The position numbers and the translations under genes were made by a program. Shown piece by piece: positions 25,636-34,297 of a stretch of DNA of 64,000 bases (position 1 is the first letter of the stretch; each line of letters opens with the position of its first letter). A model generated the notes under the pieces. The model ran no database searches. It saw only the letters and a program-made list of their open reading frames with translations, and had not been told where the DNA came from. Source of the DNA: Roseovarius pacificus. GTDB taxonomy: Bacteria > Pseudomonadota > Alphaproteobacteria > Rhodobacterales > Rhodobacteraceae. The DNA is taken from contig NZ_FRBR01000003.1 of NCBI RefSeq assembly GCF_900142665.1, forward strand, positions 124,001 through 188,000, in the 5' to 3' direction.

Positions 25636-25736
25636 CTCGCACGCAAGACAATTCTTGCGGACACGAAAACAATTCACCAAGGTGATCCAACGTCGAAATT
25701 TCCCTTAAAAATTAGCTTGACGCTAAAACACACACA

Positions 25737-25746
25737 TTTGTATACA
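25737..25746. promoter_or_regulatory. GTATAC operator A2
   Basis: TTTGTATACA, 111 bases from site A1 and 157 bases before the rightward NTF2-like gene. Its flanks also carry an inverted ACACAC/GTGTG pair. One site near each divergent start suggests each serves one operon. Nothing else is recognised in this gap. Confidence 0.7.
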
Positions 25747-25902
25747 TACGTGTGCAGCATAGGTCAGGCGGGCGTTTTTATGCGACCGCCCGGTCCGCTG
25801 CACCACCTTATTTCGCCGGATCGCCGGCGCACCCAAGGGCGCGGCATATGCCGGACGACCACAAACATTCCCTGAGTCGCGCGACTCGGCTGAAAGGAAG
25901 CG

Positions 25903-26280
25903 ATGATGCCGAATGTGATACGAGAACTCGAGATTTGCGCGCGGGCCTATCTCGACAACCTGTACAAGGGTGATGCGAACGGGCTGGCGGACATGTTTCA
26001 CCCGAAATCCAGCCTCACCTTCCAGGCCAGAGACAAGATTCGCGTCATCAGTCTGGAGGATTGGCTCGATGCGGTGCGCAACCGCCCTTCCCCCCAGGAG
26101 GAAGGTCACCCCCGCCACGATGAAATTCTTTTCATCGACCGGCTCTTTGATTCGGCTGGCATGGTGAAACTGAAATGCGCCGTACCGCCCAATTTCTACG
26201 TCGACTACCTCTGCTTCATGAAATCCGAAGGGAAATGGCTGGTCGCCCAAAAATTGTTCAAAACGGACGTCAGAAACTAA
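25903..26280 (+). CDS. NTF2-like / SnoaL-type small protein
   Basis: A 125-residue protein with the cone-shaped NTF2-like pattern: an N-terminal helix (ARAYLDNLYKGDANGLADMFHP) and a C-terminal beta strand pair ending GKWLVAQKLFKTDVRN. Family members are isomerases, dehydratases or ligand carriers. GGAAG precedes two tandem ATG codons, either of which could start translation. First gene of the rightward operon, 111 bases before the acyl-CoA dehydrogenase gene. The reaction is unknown. Confidence 0.7.
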   Translation: MMPNVIRELEICARAYLDNLYKGDANGLADMFHPKSSLTFQARDKIRVISLEDWLDAVRNRPSPQEEGHPRHDEILFIDRLFDSAGMVKLKCAVPPNFYVDYLCFMKSEGKWLVAQKLFKTDVRN

Positions 26281-26391
26281 CGCCCACGTGGCCAACCCGC
26301 ACCCCGGTCCGCCCCGAGTACCCACCATAGCGGGGCGCAGGGCACGAGACACACACACTGCGGGCCAGCAGTTGAATCAGGAGAAGAATAC

Positions 26392-28743
26392 GTGTCCACT
26401 GCAGCGACGATTGAAAGCTCACAGAATGAATCCGGCGATGAAGAAATCCTTCGGCTTCTGAGAGAGGCAGTTTCCGCGTTCTCGGCCTCCGCCGGCGTCG
26501 AGCGCACCCGCAGCCTGCGCGGGACACGTCCCGGCCTTGACGAGACAGTCTGGCACCAGATGGCCGAAAACGGCTGGCTCGGTATTCTCATACCGGAAGA
26601 ATTCGGCGGTCTCGGGCTCGGCTTTGCCGAGATGAGCGTGGTAGCCGAAGAACTGGCCCGGGTGCTCAGCCCCGAGCCAGTCGTAGGCTCCTCGGTCCTG
26701 TCGGCAATGCTGCTCCGGCAGGTGACAGAGAGCGAGACCAAGACGCGCCTGCTGGAGGGGATCGCCGGAGGCGAGGCTATCGTCGGCACCGCATTCTCTG
26801 AACGCAGTTTCGGAGAGGCCAAGGTGAGCGCCATTGCCTCTGACGCAGGCCACACTCTGAGCGGCACATGCCATAATGTCTTTCCCGCGCTCTGCGCCAC
26901 CGACTTCATCGTCGCCGCCGATATCGGCGGCGAACGTGCGCTGTTCCATGTCGCAGCCAACGCAACAGGCCTCATCATCGAGGAAACACCGCGCACCGAT
27001 GGCACCTTCGCCGGAAAGCTTGTCTTCGATGGCACCGAAGCCGGTGCTCCCCTGCTGACCGGCGCCGAAGCCGAAGCCGCCCTGCAATACGCGCAGGATA
27101 CAGCCACAGTCATCACCTGTTCAGAGCTCTTCGGCATCATGCAGGAGACGCTGGAGCGCACGCTCGATTACATGCGCACCCGCGTTCAGTTCGACAAACC
27201 CATCGGCAGTTTCCAGGCGTTGCAGCATCGGGCCGTCGATCTCTGGATCGAAAAAGAGCTCTCCCTCTGCGCCCTCGGCGATGCCCTCAAAACGCTCGAT
27301 TCGGGCAACCCCACCCCAGCGCAAGTGCGCGTGGCTGCCAGCCGTGCCAAGGCACGGATCGGCACCGCCGCCCATTCCATCGGGCGTGAAGCCATCTCGC
27401 TGCACGGTGCCATCGGCGTGACGGACGAGTACGACATCGGCCTCTTCCTGCGCCGATCCGTCGTGCTCAACGCGTGGCTCGGCACGCCCGACCTGCACCG
27501 CCGGCGGTATGGGATGCTCCGCAACGAAATCGAGCTGGACAATACCGGCCATATGGACGTGGAGGTACCGGAGGTCTTTCTGCAGGACGAACGTGCCGAT
27601 ATCGACTGGAACCAGTTCAGCGACGAAGAATTCCGCGCCGGCGTCTTCGCCTGGCTCGACAAGGCCTACCCGCAGGAGATGCGCCACACCGGTCGTCGCG
27701 GGAGTGCCGAGGAAATGCACGACTGGATGAAGGTGATCGGCAAGAAAGGCTGGATTGCCCCGGCCTGGCCGGTGGAATGGGGCGGTATGGGTCTGTCGCC
27801 CGGCAAACAGATTATTTTTATCGAAGAGCGCGAGCGCGTGGGCGTGATGCGCAACCCGGATATGGGCGTGGTAATGTTTGGCCCGATGCTCATGCGCTGG
27901 GGCACCGAAGAGCAGAAACAACGCTACTTGCCCAGGATCATCAAGAATGAGGAAATCTGGTGCCAGGGCTATTCCGAGCCCAACGCCGGATCGGACCTCG
28001 CCAGCCTGCGCACCTCCGCTGTTCTGGAAGGCGACCATTGGGTCATCAACGGCTCCAAGATCTGGACCTCGTCAGGCCATTGGGCCGATCACATGTTCCT
28101 TCTGGCCCGCACCGACAAGACAGTGAAGAAACAAGCCGGAATCAGCTTCTTCATACTCGACATGAACACGCCGGGCGTGAGCGTCCGCCCGATCGAGAAC
28201 ATCGCCGGGCATGAGGAGTTCGCCGAGGTGTTCTTTGAAGACGTGCACATCCCGAAGGATAACATCGTCGGCGAGGTCAACAATGGCTGGACCGTGGCCA
28301 AGAGCCTGCTCGGTTTTGAACGGCTCAACTCCGGCAGCCCTCGGACGGCGCGCGCCGCACTCCAGGCCGTGGAAAAGGTAGCGCGGGCGAATGGCGCATG
28401 GGAAGATCCGGTCTTTCAGTCGAAATACAACCGCATCCATCTCGACATCGCCGATCTGAGTTCGGCCTACCAGCGCTTCGCCGACATCATCAGCCTCGGG
28501 GACACGCCCGGCGCGGAACTGTCGCAACTCAAGATCGTCGTCGCCACAGTTGCACAACAGGCCGGCGAACTGTTGATCGAAACTGCGGGCGAGGCAGGAT
28601 CTCTCTCGGGCATGCAGGAGTTCGACGGCAACGAGATTGACGTGACCGGCCCGTTCTACGCGCACTTCACATCGAAGATCGCCTCGGGCACCAACGATAT
28701 CCAACGCAACATCATCGCCAAACGGGTGCTTGAACTGCCATGA
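26392..28743 (+). CDS. fused tandem acyl-CoA dehydrogenase
   Basis: A 783-residue protein made of two acyl-CoA dehydrogenase modules. The N-terminal module (about 1-375) has MAENGWLGILIPEEFGGLGL and ends near HRRRYGMLRN. The C-terminal module (about 400-783) has WCQGYSEPNAGSDLASLRT, the FAD-binding region and the terminal SGTNDIQRNIIAKRVLELP. Such halves are separate genes in the alpha2beta2 dehydrogenases of steroid and cyclic-acid catabolism. GTG start with AGGAGA nine bases upstream. It would desaturate the CoA ester of a bulky substrate using FAD. Confidence 0.85.
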   Translation: MSTAATIESSQNESGDEEILRLLREAVSAFSASAGVERTRSLRGTRPGLDETVWHQMAENGWLGILIPEEFGGLGLGFAEMSVVAEELARVLSPEPVVGSSVLSAMLLRQVTESETKTRLLEGIAGGEAIVGTAFSERSFGEAKVSAIASDAGHTLSGTCHNVFPALCATDFIVAADIGGERALFHVAANATGLIIEETPRTDGTFAGKLVFDGTEAGAPLLTGAEAEAALQYAQDTATVITCSELFGIMQETLERTLDYMRTRVQFDKPIGSFQALQHRAVDLWIEKELSLCALGDALKTLDSGNPTPAQVRVAASRAKARIGTAAHSIGREAISLHGAIGVTDEYDIGLFLRRSVVLNAWLGTPDLHRRRYGMLRNEIELDNTGHMDVEVPEVFLQDERADIDWNQFSDEEFRAGVFAWLDKAYPQEMRHTGRRGSAEEMHDWMKVIGKKGWIAPAWPVEWGGMGLSPGKQIIFIEERERVGVMRNPDMGVVMFGPMLMRWGTEEQKQRYLPRIIKNEEIWCQGYSEPNAGSDLASLRTSAVLEGDHWVINGSKIWTSSGHWADHMFLLARTDKTVKKQAGISFFILDMNTPGVSVRPIENIAGHEEFAEVFFEDVHIPKDNIVGEVNNGWTVAKSLLGFERLNSGSPRTARAALQAVEKVARANGAWEDPVFQSKYNRIHLDIADLSSAYQRFADIISLGDTPGAELSQLKIVVATVAQQAGELLIETAGEAGSLSGMQEFDGNEIDVTGPFYAHFTSKIASGTNDIQRNIIAKRVLELP

Positions 28744-28804
28744 CACCCGATCCCGCGCGCGCAAAGCTGCCCTCTTTCCCCTCATATCCCCTCGGAGACA
28801 CAGC

Positions 28805-29311
28805 ATGACCATCATGGACCCAGGCAATTTTGGCCCGAAGGATTTTCGAAACACGCTCGGCCATTTCTGCACCGGTATCGCGGTGATCACCGGCATGGAT
28901 AACGGCGTGCCCTTCGGCTTCACCTGTCAGTCTGTCGTATCGCTCTCGCTGGAACCGCCGCTTATCGGCTTCTCACCGGCCAAAACAAGCGAAACATGGC
29001 CCAGGCTGCGCGACAGCAAGCACTTCTGCGTCAACATCCTGGCCGACGACCAAAGCGATCATTGCCGCCTCTTCTCACGCAAAGCCGAAGACCGCTTCAC
29101 CGATGTCGGGTTCCATACGACAGCGGCGGGCCTGCCCATCCTCGATGGCGCGCTGGCCTACATCGCCTGCGATATCGAGACCGAACATGAGATAGGCGAT
29201 CACTACCTCGTGGTGGGCCGTGTGCAGGAACTGGCGGTGTGCCGCCCGGAGGCGAGCCCACTTCTTTTCTTCAAGGGCACCCTGAGCACCGGAACCGCCA
29301 ACGTCATCTGA
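28805..29311 (+). CDS. flavin reductase family protein
   Basis: A 168-residue FMN/FAD reductase (HpaC/NtaB-like fold). It starts MTIMDPGNFGPKDFRNTLGH and has FCTGIAVITGMDNGVPFGFT followed by QSVVSLSLEPPLIGFSPAK and the late GDHYLVVGRVQEL. A GGAG site precedes the ATG. It lies 61 bases after the dehydrogenase gene. It probably reduces FMN for the luciferase-like oxygenases of the island, since none is encoded in this operon itself. Confidence 0.83.
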   Translation: MTIMDPGNFGPKDFRNTLGHFCTGIAVITGMDNGVPFGFTCQSVVSLSLEPPLIGFSPAKTSETWPRLRDSKHFCVNILADDQSDHCRLFSRKAEDRFTDVGFHTTAAGLPILDGALAYIACDIETEHEIGDHYLVVGRVQELAVCRPEASPLLFFKGTLSTGTANVI

Positions 29312-29346
29312 GCGCGGCAGCGCCCCTCCAGTAAAGCGTGGACAGC

Positions 29347-30801
29347 ATGGAAACCTATCATCACTTCATCAACGGCAGCTTTCTCGAGCCTGCGAACGGA
29401 GAGTGGCTGGACAGCACCGATCCCTATCTTGGCACGCCCTGGGCTCGTATCGCCCGCGGCAATGCCGCAGACGCAGACAAGGCCGTTGCCGCTGCTTCGG
29501 CCGCGTTCCATGGCGAATGGGGCGCAATGAGCGCCACCAAACGCGGCAAGGTGATGATGCGGCTTGCCGATCTCGTAAAGGCCAATGCCAAGCGACTGGC
29601 CGAGATCGAGGTGCGTGACAACGGCAAGCTCCTTTCCGAAATGACCGGGCAGCTCTTCTACCACCCCGAATGGTGGCGCTATTACGCGGGGCTTGCCGAC
29701 AAGATCGAAGGCTCCGTTACCCCGATCGACAAGCCCGACATGATGGCCTTCACCCGGCATGAACCACTGGGCGTGGTGGCCGCGCTAACGGCGTGGAATT
29801 CGCCACTGCTCTTCATCGCCTGGAAATGCGCCCCGGCACTGGCGGCAGGCTGCACCGTGGTCGTCAAACCCTCTGAATTCGCCTCGGTTTCGACACTCGA
29901 ATTTGCCAAACTCACCAAGGAAGCGGGTTTTCCCGACGGTGTATTCAACGTCATCACCGGCCTCGGCCCGGAGGCCGGTGCCGCACTGGTGGATCACCCG
30001 GATGTGGCCAAGATTTCTTTCACCGGGTCCGACACCACGGGCGCCCATATCTATGCGCAGGCCGCCAAGAGCATGAAGCGGGTCTCGCTCGAACTGGGCG
30101 GGAAATCCCCCAACATTGTCTTCGAAGATGCCGACCTGGAACTGGCCGCCGAGGGCGTGATCTCGGGCATTTTTGCCGCCTCGGGGCAGACCTGCATGGC
30201 CGGTTCCCGCCTGCTGGTGCAGAACTCCATCCGCGAGGAATTCACCCAAATGGTTATCGAGCGCGCATCAAAGGCCCGCAAGGGTAACCCGATGCTGCCC
30301 GAAACCGATATCGGCCCGGTGACCACCCCACCGCAATACCAGAAGGTGCTCGACTATATCGACATCGCCAAAACAGAGGGCGCCACATGCGTTCTGGGCG
30401 GCGGACCGGTGGCACCGGGCGAACTGCCGGGCGACCAGTTCGTCGAACCCACGATCTTTACCGATGTGCGGCCCGACATGCGCATTGCCCAAGAAGAGGT
30501 TTTCGGCCCGGTGCTTTCCGTGATCGGCTTCGAGGATGAAGACGACGCCATTCGCATCGCCAACGATACGATCTATGGTCTTGCCGCAGGCGTCTGGACC
30601 GAAAGCATGGACCGCGCCTTTCGCATGACCTCGGCAATCAAAAGCGGCACGGTCTGGGTGAATGCCTACCGCGTCATCAGTTATATGATGCCGTTCGGCG
30701 GCATGAAGCAATCCGGCATCGGTCGCGAAAGCGGCATCGAAGCCATCAAGGAATACCTTGAGACGAAAAGCGTCTGGTTTTCCTATGCGAGAAAGAAATG
30801 A
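29347..30801 (+). CDS. NAD(P)-dependent aldehyde dehydrogenase
   Basis: A 484-residue ALDH-superfamily enzyme. The catalytic Cys is in SGQTCMAGSR and the general-base Glu in SLELGGKSPN; the cofactor-binding FTGSDTTGAHIY is also present. It oxidises an aldehyde to a carboxylate. METYHHF is used as the start; a GTG three codons earlier is equally possible because neither has a strong ribosome site. It lies between the flavin reductase and thiolase-like genes, consistent with removal of an aldehyde released by an oxygenase or aldolase step. Confidence 0.85.
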   Translation: METYHHFINGSFLEPANGEWLDSTDPYLGTPWARIARGNAADADKAVAAASAAFHGEWGAMSATKRGKVMMRLADLVKANAKRLAEIEVRDNGKLLSEMTGQLFYHPEWWRYYAGLADKIEGSVTPIDKPDMMAFTRHEPLGVVAALTAWNSPLLFIAWKCAPALAAGCTVVVKPSEFASVSTLEFAKLTKEAGFPDGVFNVITGLGPEAGAALVDHPDVAKISFTGSDTTGAHIYAQAAKSMKRVSLELGGKSPNIVFEDADLELAAEGVISGIFAASGQTCMAGSRLLVQNSIREEFTQMVIERASKARKGNPMLPETDIGPVTTPPQYQKVLDYIDIAKTEGATCVLGGGPVAPGELPGDQFVEPTIFTDVRPDMRIAQEEVFGPVLSVIGFEDEDDAIRIANDTIYGLAAGVWTESMDRAFRMTSAIKSGTVWVNAYRVISYMMPFGGMKQSGIGRESGIEAIKEYLETKSVWFSYARKK

Positions 30802-30849
30802 TCGGTTGCGCGGGAAACCAGCCGACACACCCAACTGACGGAGGCCCCT

Positions 30850-32001
30850 GTGACGATCAAGGGTAAGGCGTATATCGCTGGTATCTACGAACACCCCACG
30901 CGCTATGCGCCGGACAAATCCACCGCGCAACTCCATGCCGAGGTCGCCAAGGGCGCACTGGAAGATGCCGGGCTGCGATCCGAGGACGTAGACGGCTATT
31001 TCTGCGGGCGCGACGCTCCAGGCGGTGCCTGGGCGATGGTGGACTATCTCGGCCTGAAGGTACGCCATGTAGACAGCACGGAATCCGGCGGCTGTTCCTA
31101 CATCATGCACCTGGGCCATGCGGCCGAGGCCATTGCCTCCGGCAAGTGTTCTGTCGCGCTTGTCACGCTGGCAGGCAAACCCCGCACCGGCGATATCGGC
31201 ACCAAGGCCGTGGGCGCTGAAGAAGATTTCGAAGCCGCTTACGGCGCCACTACTCACAATGCCTATGCGATGTGCGCCATGCGCCACATGCATGATTTCG
31301 GCACGACCCCGGAACAGCTTGCCTGGATCAAGGTCGCCGCCTCACACCATGCTCAATACAACCCCAACGCCCGCCTTCAGGATGTCGTCACCGTGGAGGA
31401 GGTGCTTGCCTCCCCGATGATCTCCGACCCTCTGCGCAGGATGGATTGCTGCGTGGTGACAGACGGTGGCGGGGCCATCGTGGTGACCTCGAAGGAAATC
31501 GCCCAAAGCCTGAATCGGCCGCTCGTGACCCTCACCGGCCACGGCGAAGCGATGAAGGGCCCGCGCGGCGGCAATCGGCTCGATCTGACCTACTCCGCCG
31601 GGGCCTGGTCCGGCCCGCGTGCCTTTCAGGAGGCAGGTGTCGTTCCTCAAGACATCAAGTACGCCTCAATCTACGATAGCTTCACCATCACCGTCCTGAT
31701 GCAACTCGAAGATCTCGGCTTCTGCGAAAAGGGTCAGGGCGGCAAGTTCGTTTCCGACGGCAACCTGATCTCGGGCGTGGGAAAACTGCCCTTCAATACC
31801 GATGGCGGCGGGCTGTGCAACAACCATCCCGTCAATCGCGGTGGTATGACCAAGATTATCGAGGCGGTACGCCAACTGCGCGGCGAGGCCCATCCGAAGG
31901 TTCAGGTGCCCGACTGCGATCTGGCCCTGGTGCATGGCACGGGCGGCTTGCTCGGCCTGCGGCACGGCGCCTCCACCGCCATTCTGGAGCGCACACAATG
32001 A
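30850..32001 (+). CDS. SCP2/thiolase-like protein
   Basis: A 383-residue thiolase-superfamily protein with a GTG start and GGAGG seven bases upstream. The C-terminal His/Gly loops are present (CNNHPVNRGGMTK; LVHGTGGLLGLRHGAS). The usual nucleophile region CASG reads STESGGCSYIM here, so a Cys is nearby but seems one position off and CASG is not conserved. Its stop overlaps the start of a DUF35 partner. In steroid side-chain catabolism such pairs (Ltp2 with a DUF35 partner) act as retro-aldolases, so this could be a lyase rather than a true thiolase. Confidence 0.78.
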   Translation: MTIKGKAYIAGIYEHPTRYAPDKSTAQLHAEVAKGALEDAGLRSEDVDGYFCGRDAPGGAWAMVDYLGLKVRHVDSTESGGCSYIMHLGHAAEAIASGKCSVALVTLAGKPRTGDIGTKAVGAEEDFEAAYGATTHNAYAMCAMRHMHDFGTTPEQLAWIKVAASHHAQYNPNARLQDVVTVEEVLASPMISDPLRRMDCCVVTDGGGAIVVTSKEIAQSLNRPLVTLTGHGEAMKGPRGGNRLDLTYSAGAWSGPRAFQEAGVVPQDIKYASIYDSFTITVLMQLEDLGFCEKGQGGKFVSDGNLISGVGKLPFNTDGGGLCNNHPVNRGGMTKIIEAVRQLRGEAHPKVQVPDCDLALVHGTGGLLGLRHGASTAILERTQ

Positions 32002-32387
32002 CCGAGACCAAGACCTATCCAGCCCCAAAGGAAAACCCCGAAACCACCCCTTTCTGGGAAGCGGCACGCGACCACAAACTGCTCATCAAGCGATGCAATA
32101 GCTGCGGCGAAGCGCATTACTTTCCACGCTCGATCTGCCCGTTCTGCTTCTCGGACGATACCGTCTGGGAAGAAAGTGCCGGCACCGGCGAGATATACAC
32201 CTTCAGCATCATGCGCAAAGCCAAGCCGGGACCCTACGCCGTGGGGTATGTCACACTCGCCGAAGGACCTTCGGTGCTGACCAATTTCGTCGATTGCGAC
32301 TTCGACGCCCTGCGCATCGGTCAGCCGGTAAAGGTTGTCTTCAAGGAAACGGAAGGGGCGCCGATCCCCTTTTTTACACCGGCCTGA
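31998..32387 (+). CDS. DUF35 zinc-ribbon/OB-fold partner protein
   Basis: A 129-residue protein with an N-terminal helix (ETTPFWEAARDHKLLIKRC), a four-Cys zinc ribbon CNSCGEAHYFPRSICPFC (about residues 35-52) and a C-terminal OB fold. It overlaps the thiolase-like gene by four bases and almost certainly forms a complex with that protein. A strong terminator follows at 32412, closing the operon. Confidence 0.86.
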   Translation: MTETKTYPAPKENPETTPFWEAARDHKLLIKRCNSCGEAHYFPRSICPFCFSDDTVWEESAGTGEIYTFSIMRKAKPGPYAVGYVTLAEGPSVLTNFVDCDFDALRIGQPVKVVFKETEGAPIPFFTPA

Positions 32388-32411
32388 ACCCCGCCCCATC
32401 GCAGGACCTTC

Positions 32412-32443
32412 AAAGGCGCACGGAGCTCTCCGTGCGCCTTTTT
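32412..32443 (+). terminator. rho-independent terminator of the rightward operon
   Basis: A perfect 14-base stem (AAAGGCGCACGGAG at 32412-32425 and its complement at 32428-32441) with a two-base centre, then a T-run. Located 25 bases after the DUF35 stop. Confidence 0.85.
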
Positions 32444-32514
32444 CCTGAGCCGCATTCGGCCCACGGGACTGGCTCCCTACTTTCGATTGACAGAGTTCGC
32501 ATGTATAGTATGTT

Positions 32515-32524
32515 TTTGCATACA
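32515..32524. promoter_or_regulatory. GTATAC-type operator B
   Basis: TTTGCATACA followed by AGAG, 62 bases upstream of the cupin start. The extended form TTTG[T/C]ATACAAGAG is identical to site C except for one base. This puts the isolated cupin gene into the island regulon. Confidence 0.65.
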
Positions 32525-32585
32525 AGAGCATGCGAACAGTGATCCATGCATGTTCAAAACACATAAACACAATGTGGAGTGTTAC

Positions 32586-33029
32586 ATGACGACGGAAACT
32601 TTACCCAAGGGCTACATGGTGAACGGCAATGACCGCCCCTTTCAGGAAATGGCGGACAAGAACGATCCCGATTTCCAGCGTGGTGGCGGCAATCCCGATG
32701 ATGGCGGTCGCTGGCGGGCTTTGATCACCCCGGACACGATTCCCAATGCAAACATGATCCTCGGCATCTACTCGCTCGATCCGGGCGAAACGCACCTGAT
32801 GCATTACCACGTCACGGCCGCCGAGTTTTACTATGTGCTCTCCGGCAGCGGCAAGTTCGTGATGGGTGAGGAAGAGTTCCGCGGCGAGCCGGGCAAGCTT
32901 TTCTACATGCCCGCCGAGGTCAACCATCTTGTCCATAATGACGGCGACGAACCTCTGACCATGGTCTTCGGCTTCGATTGCGGCGACCTGAAAGACGCCA
33001 AAATGGTTTGGGTGGACCCGCCCAAATAA
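32586..33029 (+). CDS. cupin-domain protein, single-gene unit
   Basis: A 147-residue cupin. The metal-site motifs are HLMHYHVTAAEFYYVLSGSG at about residues 72-91 and PAEVNHLVHNDG near 118, giving two His, a Glu and a further His. The start MTTETLPKGY has a GTGGAG site; an upstream frame crosses the operator and is rejected. It is a monocistron between two terminators with its own GTATAC-type operator. It could be an isomerase, a dioxygenase or a sugar-acid or acid-binding protein; no specific reaction can be given. Confidence 0.75.
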   Translation: MTTETLPKGYMVNGNDRPFQEMADKNDPDFQRGGGNPDDGGRWRALITPDTIPNANMILGIYSLDPGETHLMHYHVTAAEFYYVLSGSGKFVMGEEEFRGEPGKLFYMPAEVNHLVHNDGDEPLTMVFGFDCGDLKDAKMVWVDPPK

Positions 33030-33057
33030 ACCTTACCACTCTCGAAATTACTTCTCT

Positions 33058-33083
33058 GACCCGGCCTGGCAGGCCGGGTCTTT
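33058..33083 (+). terminator. rho-independent terminator after the cupin gene
   Basis: Stem GACCCGGCCTG (33058-33068) with its complement at 33070-33080, then TTT. Twenty-eight bases after the cupin stop; it may also work for the convergent tcuB side. Confidence 0.75.
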
Positions 33084-33187
33084 GCTTTGGTCACAGGCCG
33101 TTTACAATAGATTCGAGTACGGTTCTGTTTCGCACCTGTCGCAGAAGATAAACCGCCAAGCCCGACTGCTCGGATATCCGGGGCAGG

Positions 33188-34297
33188 TTATTTCGAGGTG
33201 TAGGACATATCCGGGTCAGGGCTCCGCTCTGAGGCATAATACACCAGCGCACCGAACCGGTAGAGCCCATGCACGAACTTACCATAAGGCATGGTCAGGA
33301 AAAGGGAGAACACCGTGCCGAGATGAACCGCAAGCATGATAGCCATGGCTGGCGTCTCGCGCAGCACCATCAGCAACAAGCCCGAGAGGCCGGTGGCGAA
33401 CAGCATCACGATAAAGGCGGCCTCCATCCCGAATTGGGATTTCTCCACCAGTTCCGGGTTGCGCCTGCGTTTTTCACGCATCAGCCCGATCGGTCCGATC
33501 AGAAGCCCGATACCACCGGAAATGCCCAGCAACTTGGGCAGACTGGACCAGCCATAAGGCGCGGGCCAATCAAACACATAGTGATAGATCGTAGCCACAG
33601 AGGTTGCGGCGAAACACAACATGAAGCCGTAGAAGGTTAGATGGTGATAGAAGCGGCGCTTATCGGTGGGGTATTCATCCTCGTTGAAGCAACCCGCCCC
33701 GGCACCGTCGAGATAGCGCAGGCTTCCGGCATCCCTCATGGCCTGCCAGATCGTTTTCCCGTTGCCGGCACTGGTCTCGCCCGCGCCGATATCCTTCCAG
33801 AAGTTCCGGAAACCCATCACGAAGGCCAGCAGCGCGAACAGCGAAACACCCCCGAACAGTGCGACCATCACCTTATGGGGCATCAGCCGATAGAAATCAC
33901 CGCCCGCCCAAAGCACCTTAGGGTCATGCCAGAGCGCGAAGCCCAGGATGAAGAGTGCGATGCTGATCGCCGTCACCACTGCAATAGCCAGACCGTTGCG
34001 GTCGAACATGGGCTGGAACATTCTGGGCCAGGCGTAGCTGCGATAGGATTTCGCCCGCACCTGCGCCAGCGTCTTGGGAACGTTGACGTTGAACTCGTGC
34101 GGTGGCGAGAACTGGCAGTCCACATGACAGGCACCGCAGTTGTGACAAAGGTTCGCCAGATAGTTCAGATCCCCATCTGCAAAGCTCCGGCGCAGTTCCA
34201 TTGCCGGAAACACCGCGCACAAGCCCTCGCAATACCGGCACGAATTGCAGATCGTCATCAGGCGATCGGCTTCTTCCAGTTCTTCATTCGCGTGCAT
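33188..34297 (-). CDS. tcuB: tricarballylate utilisation 4Fe-4S membrane protein TcuB
   Basis: A 369-residue membrane iron-sulphur protein. Cysteines for two clusters are at 17/20/23/27 (CNSCRYCEGLC) and 51/54/57/61 (CHNCGACHVDC), followed by about six transmembrane helices from residue 97 on. TcuB-type proteins take electrons from the flavoprotein TcuA and pass them to the quinone pool. The start MHANEEL is preceded by AAAGGG and overlaps the tcuA end by 14 bases; an upstream GTG is possible. Family assignment is firm, but true tricarballylate use here is only inferred. Confidence 0.82.
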   Translation of the reverse strand: MHANEELEEADRLMTICNSCRYCEGLCAVFPAMELRRSFADGDLNYLANLCHNCGACHVDCQFSPPHEFNVNVPKTLAQVRAKSYRSYAWPRMFQPMFDRNGLAIAVVTAISIALFILGFALWHDPKVLWAGGDFYRLMPHKVMVALFGGVSLFALLAFVMGFRNFWKDIGAGETSAGNGKTIWQAMRDAGSLRYLDGAGAGCFNEDEYPTDKRRFYHHLTFYGFMLCFAATSVATIYHYVFDWPAPYGWSSLPKLLGISGGIGLLIGPIGLMREKRRRNPELVEKSQFGMEAAFIVMLFATGLSGLLLMVLRETPAMAIMLAVHLGTVFSLFLTMPYGKFVHGLYRFGALVYYASERSPDPDMSYTSK

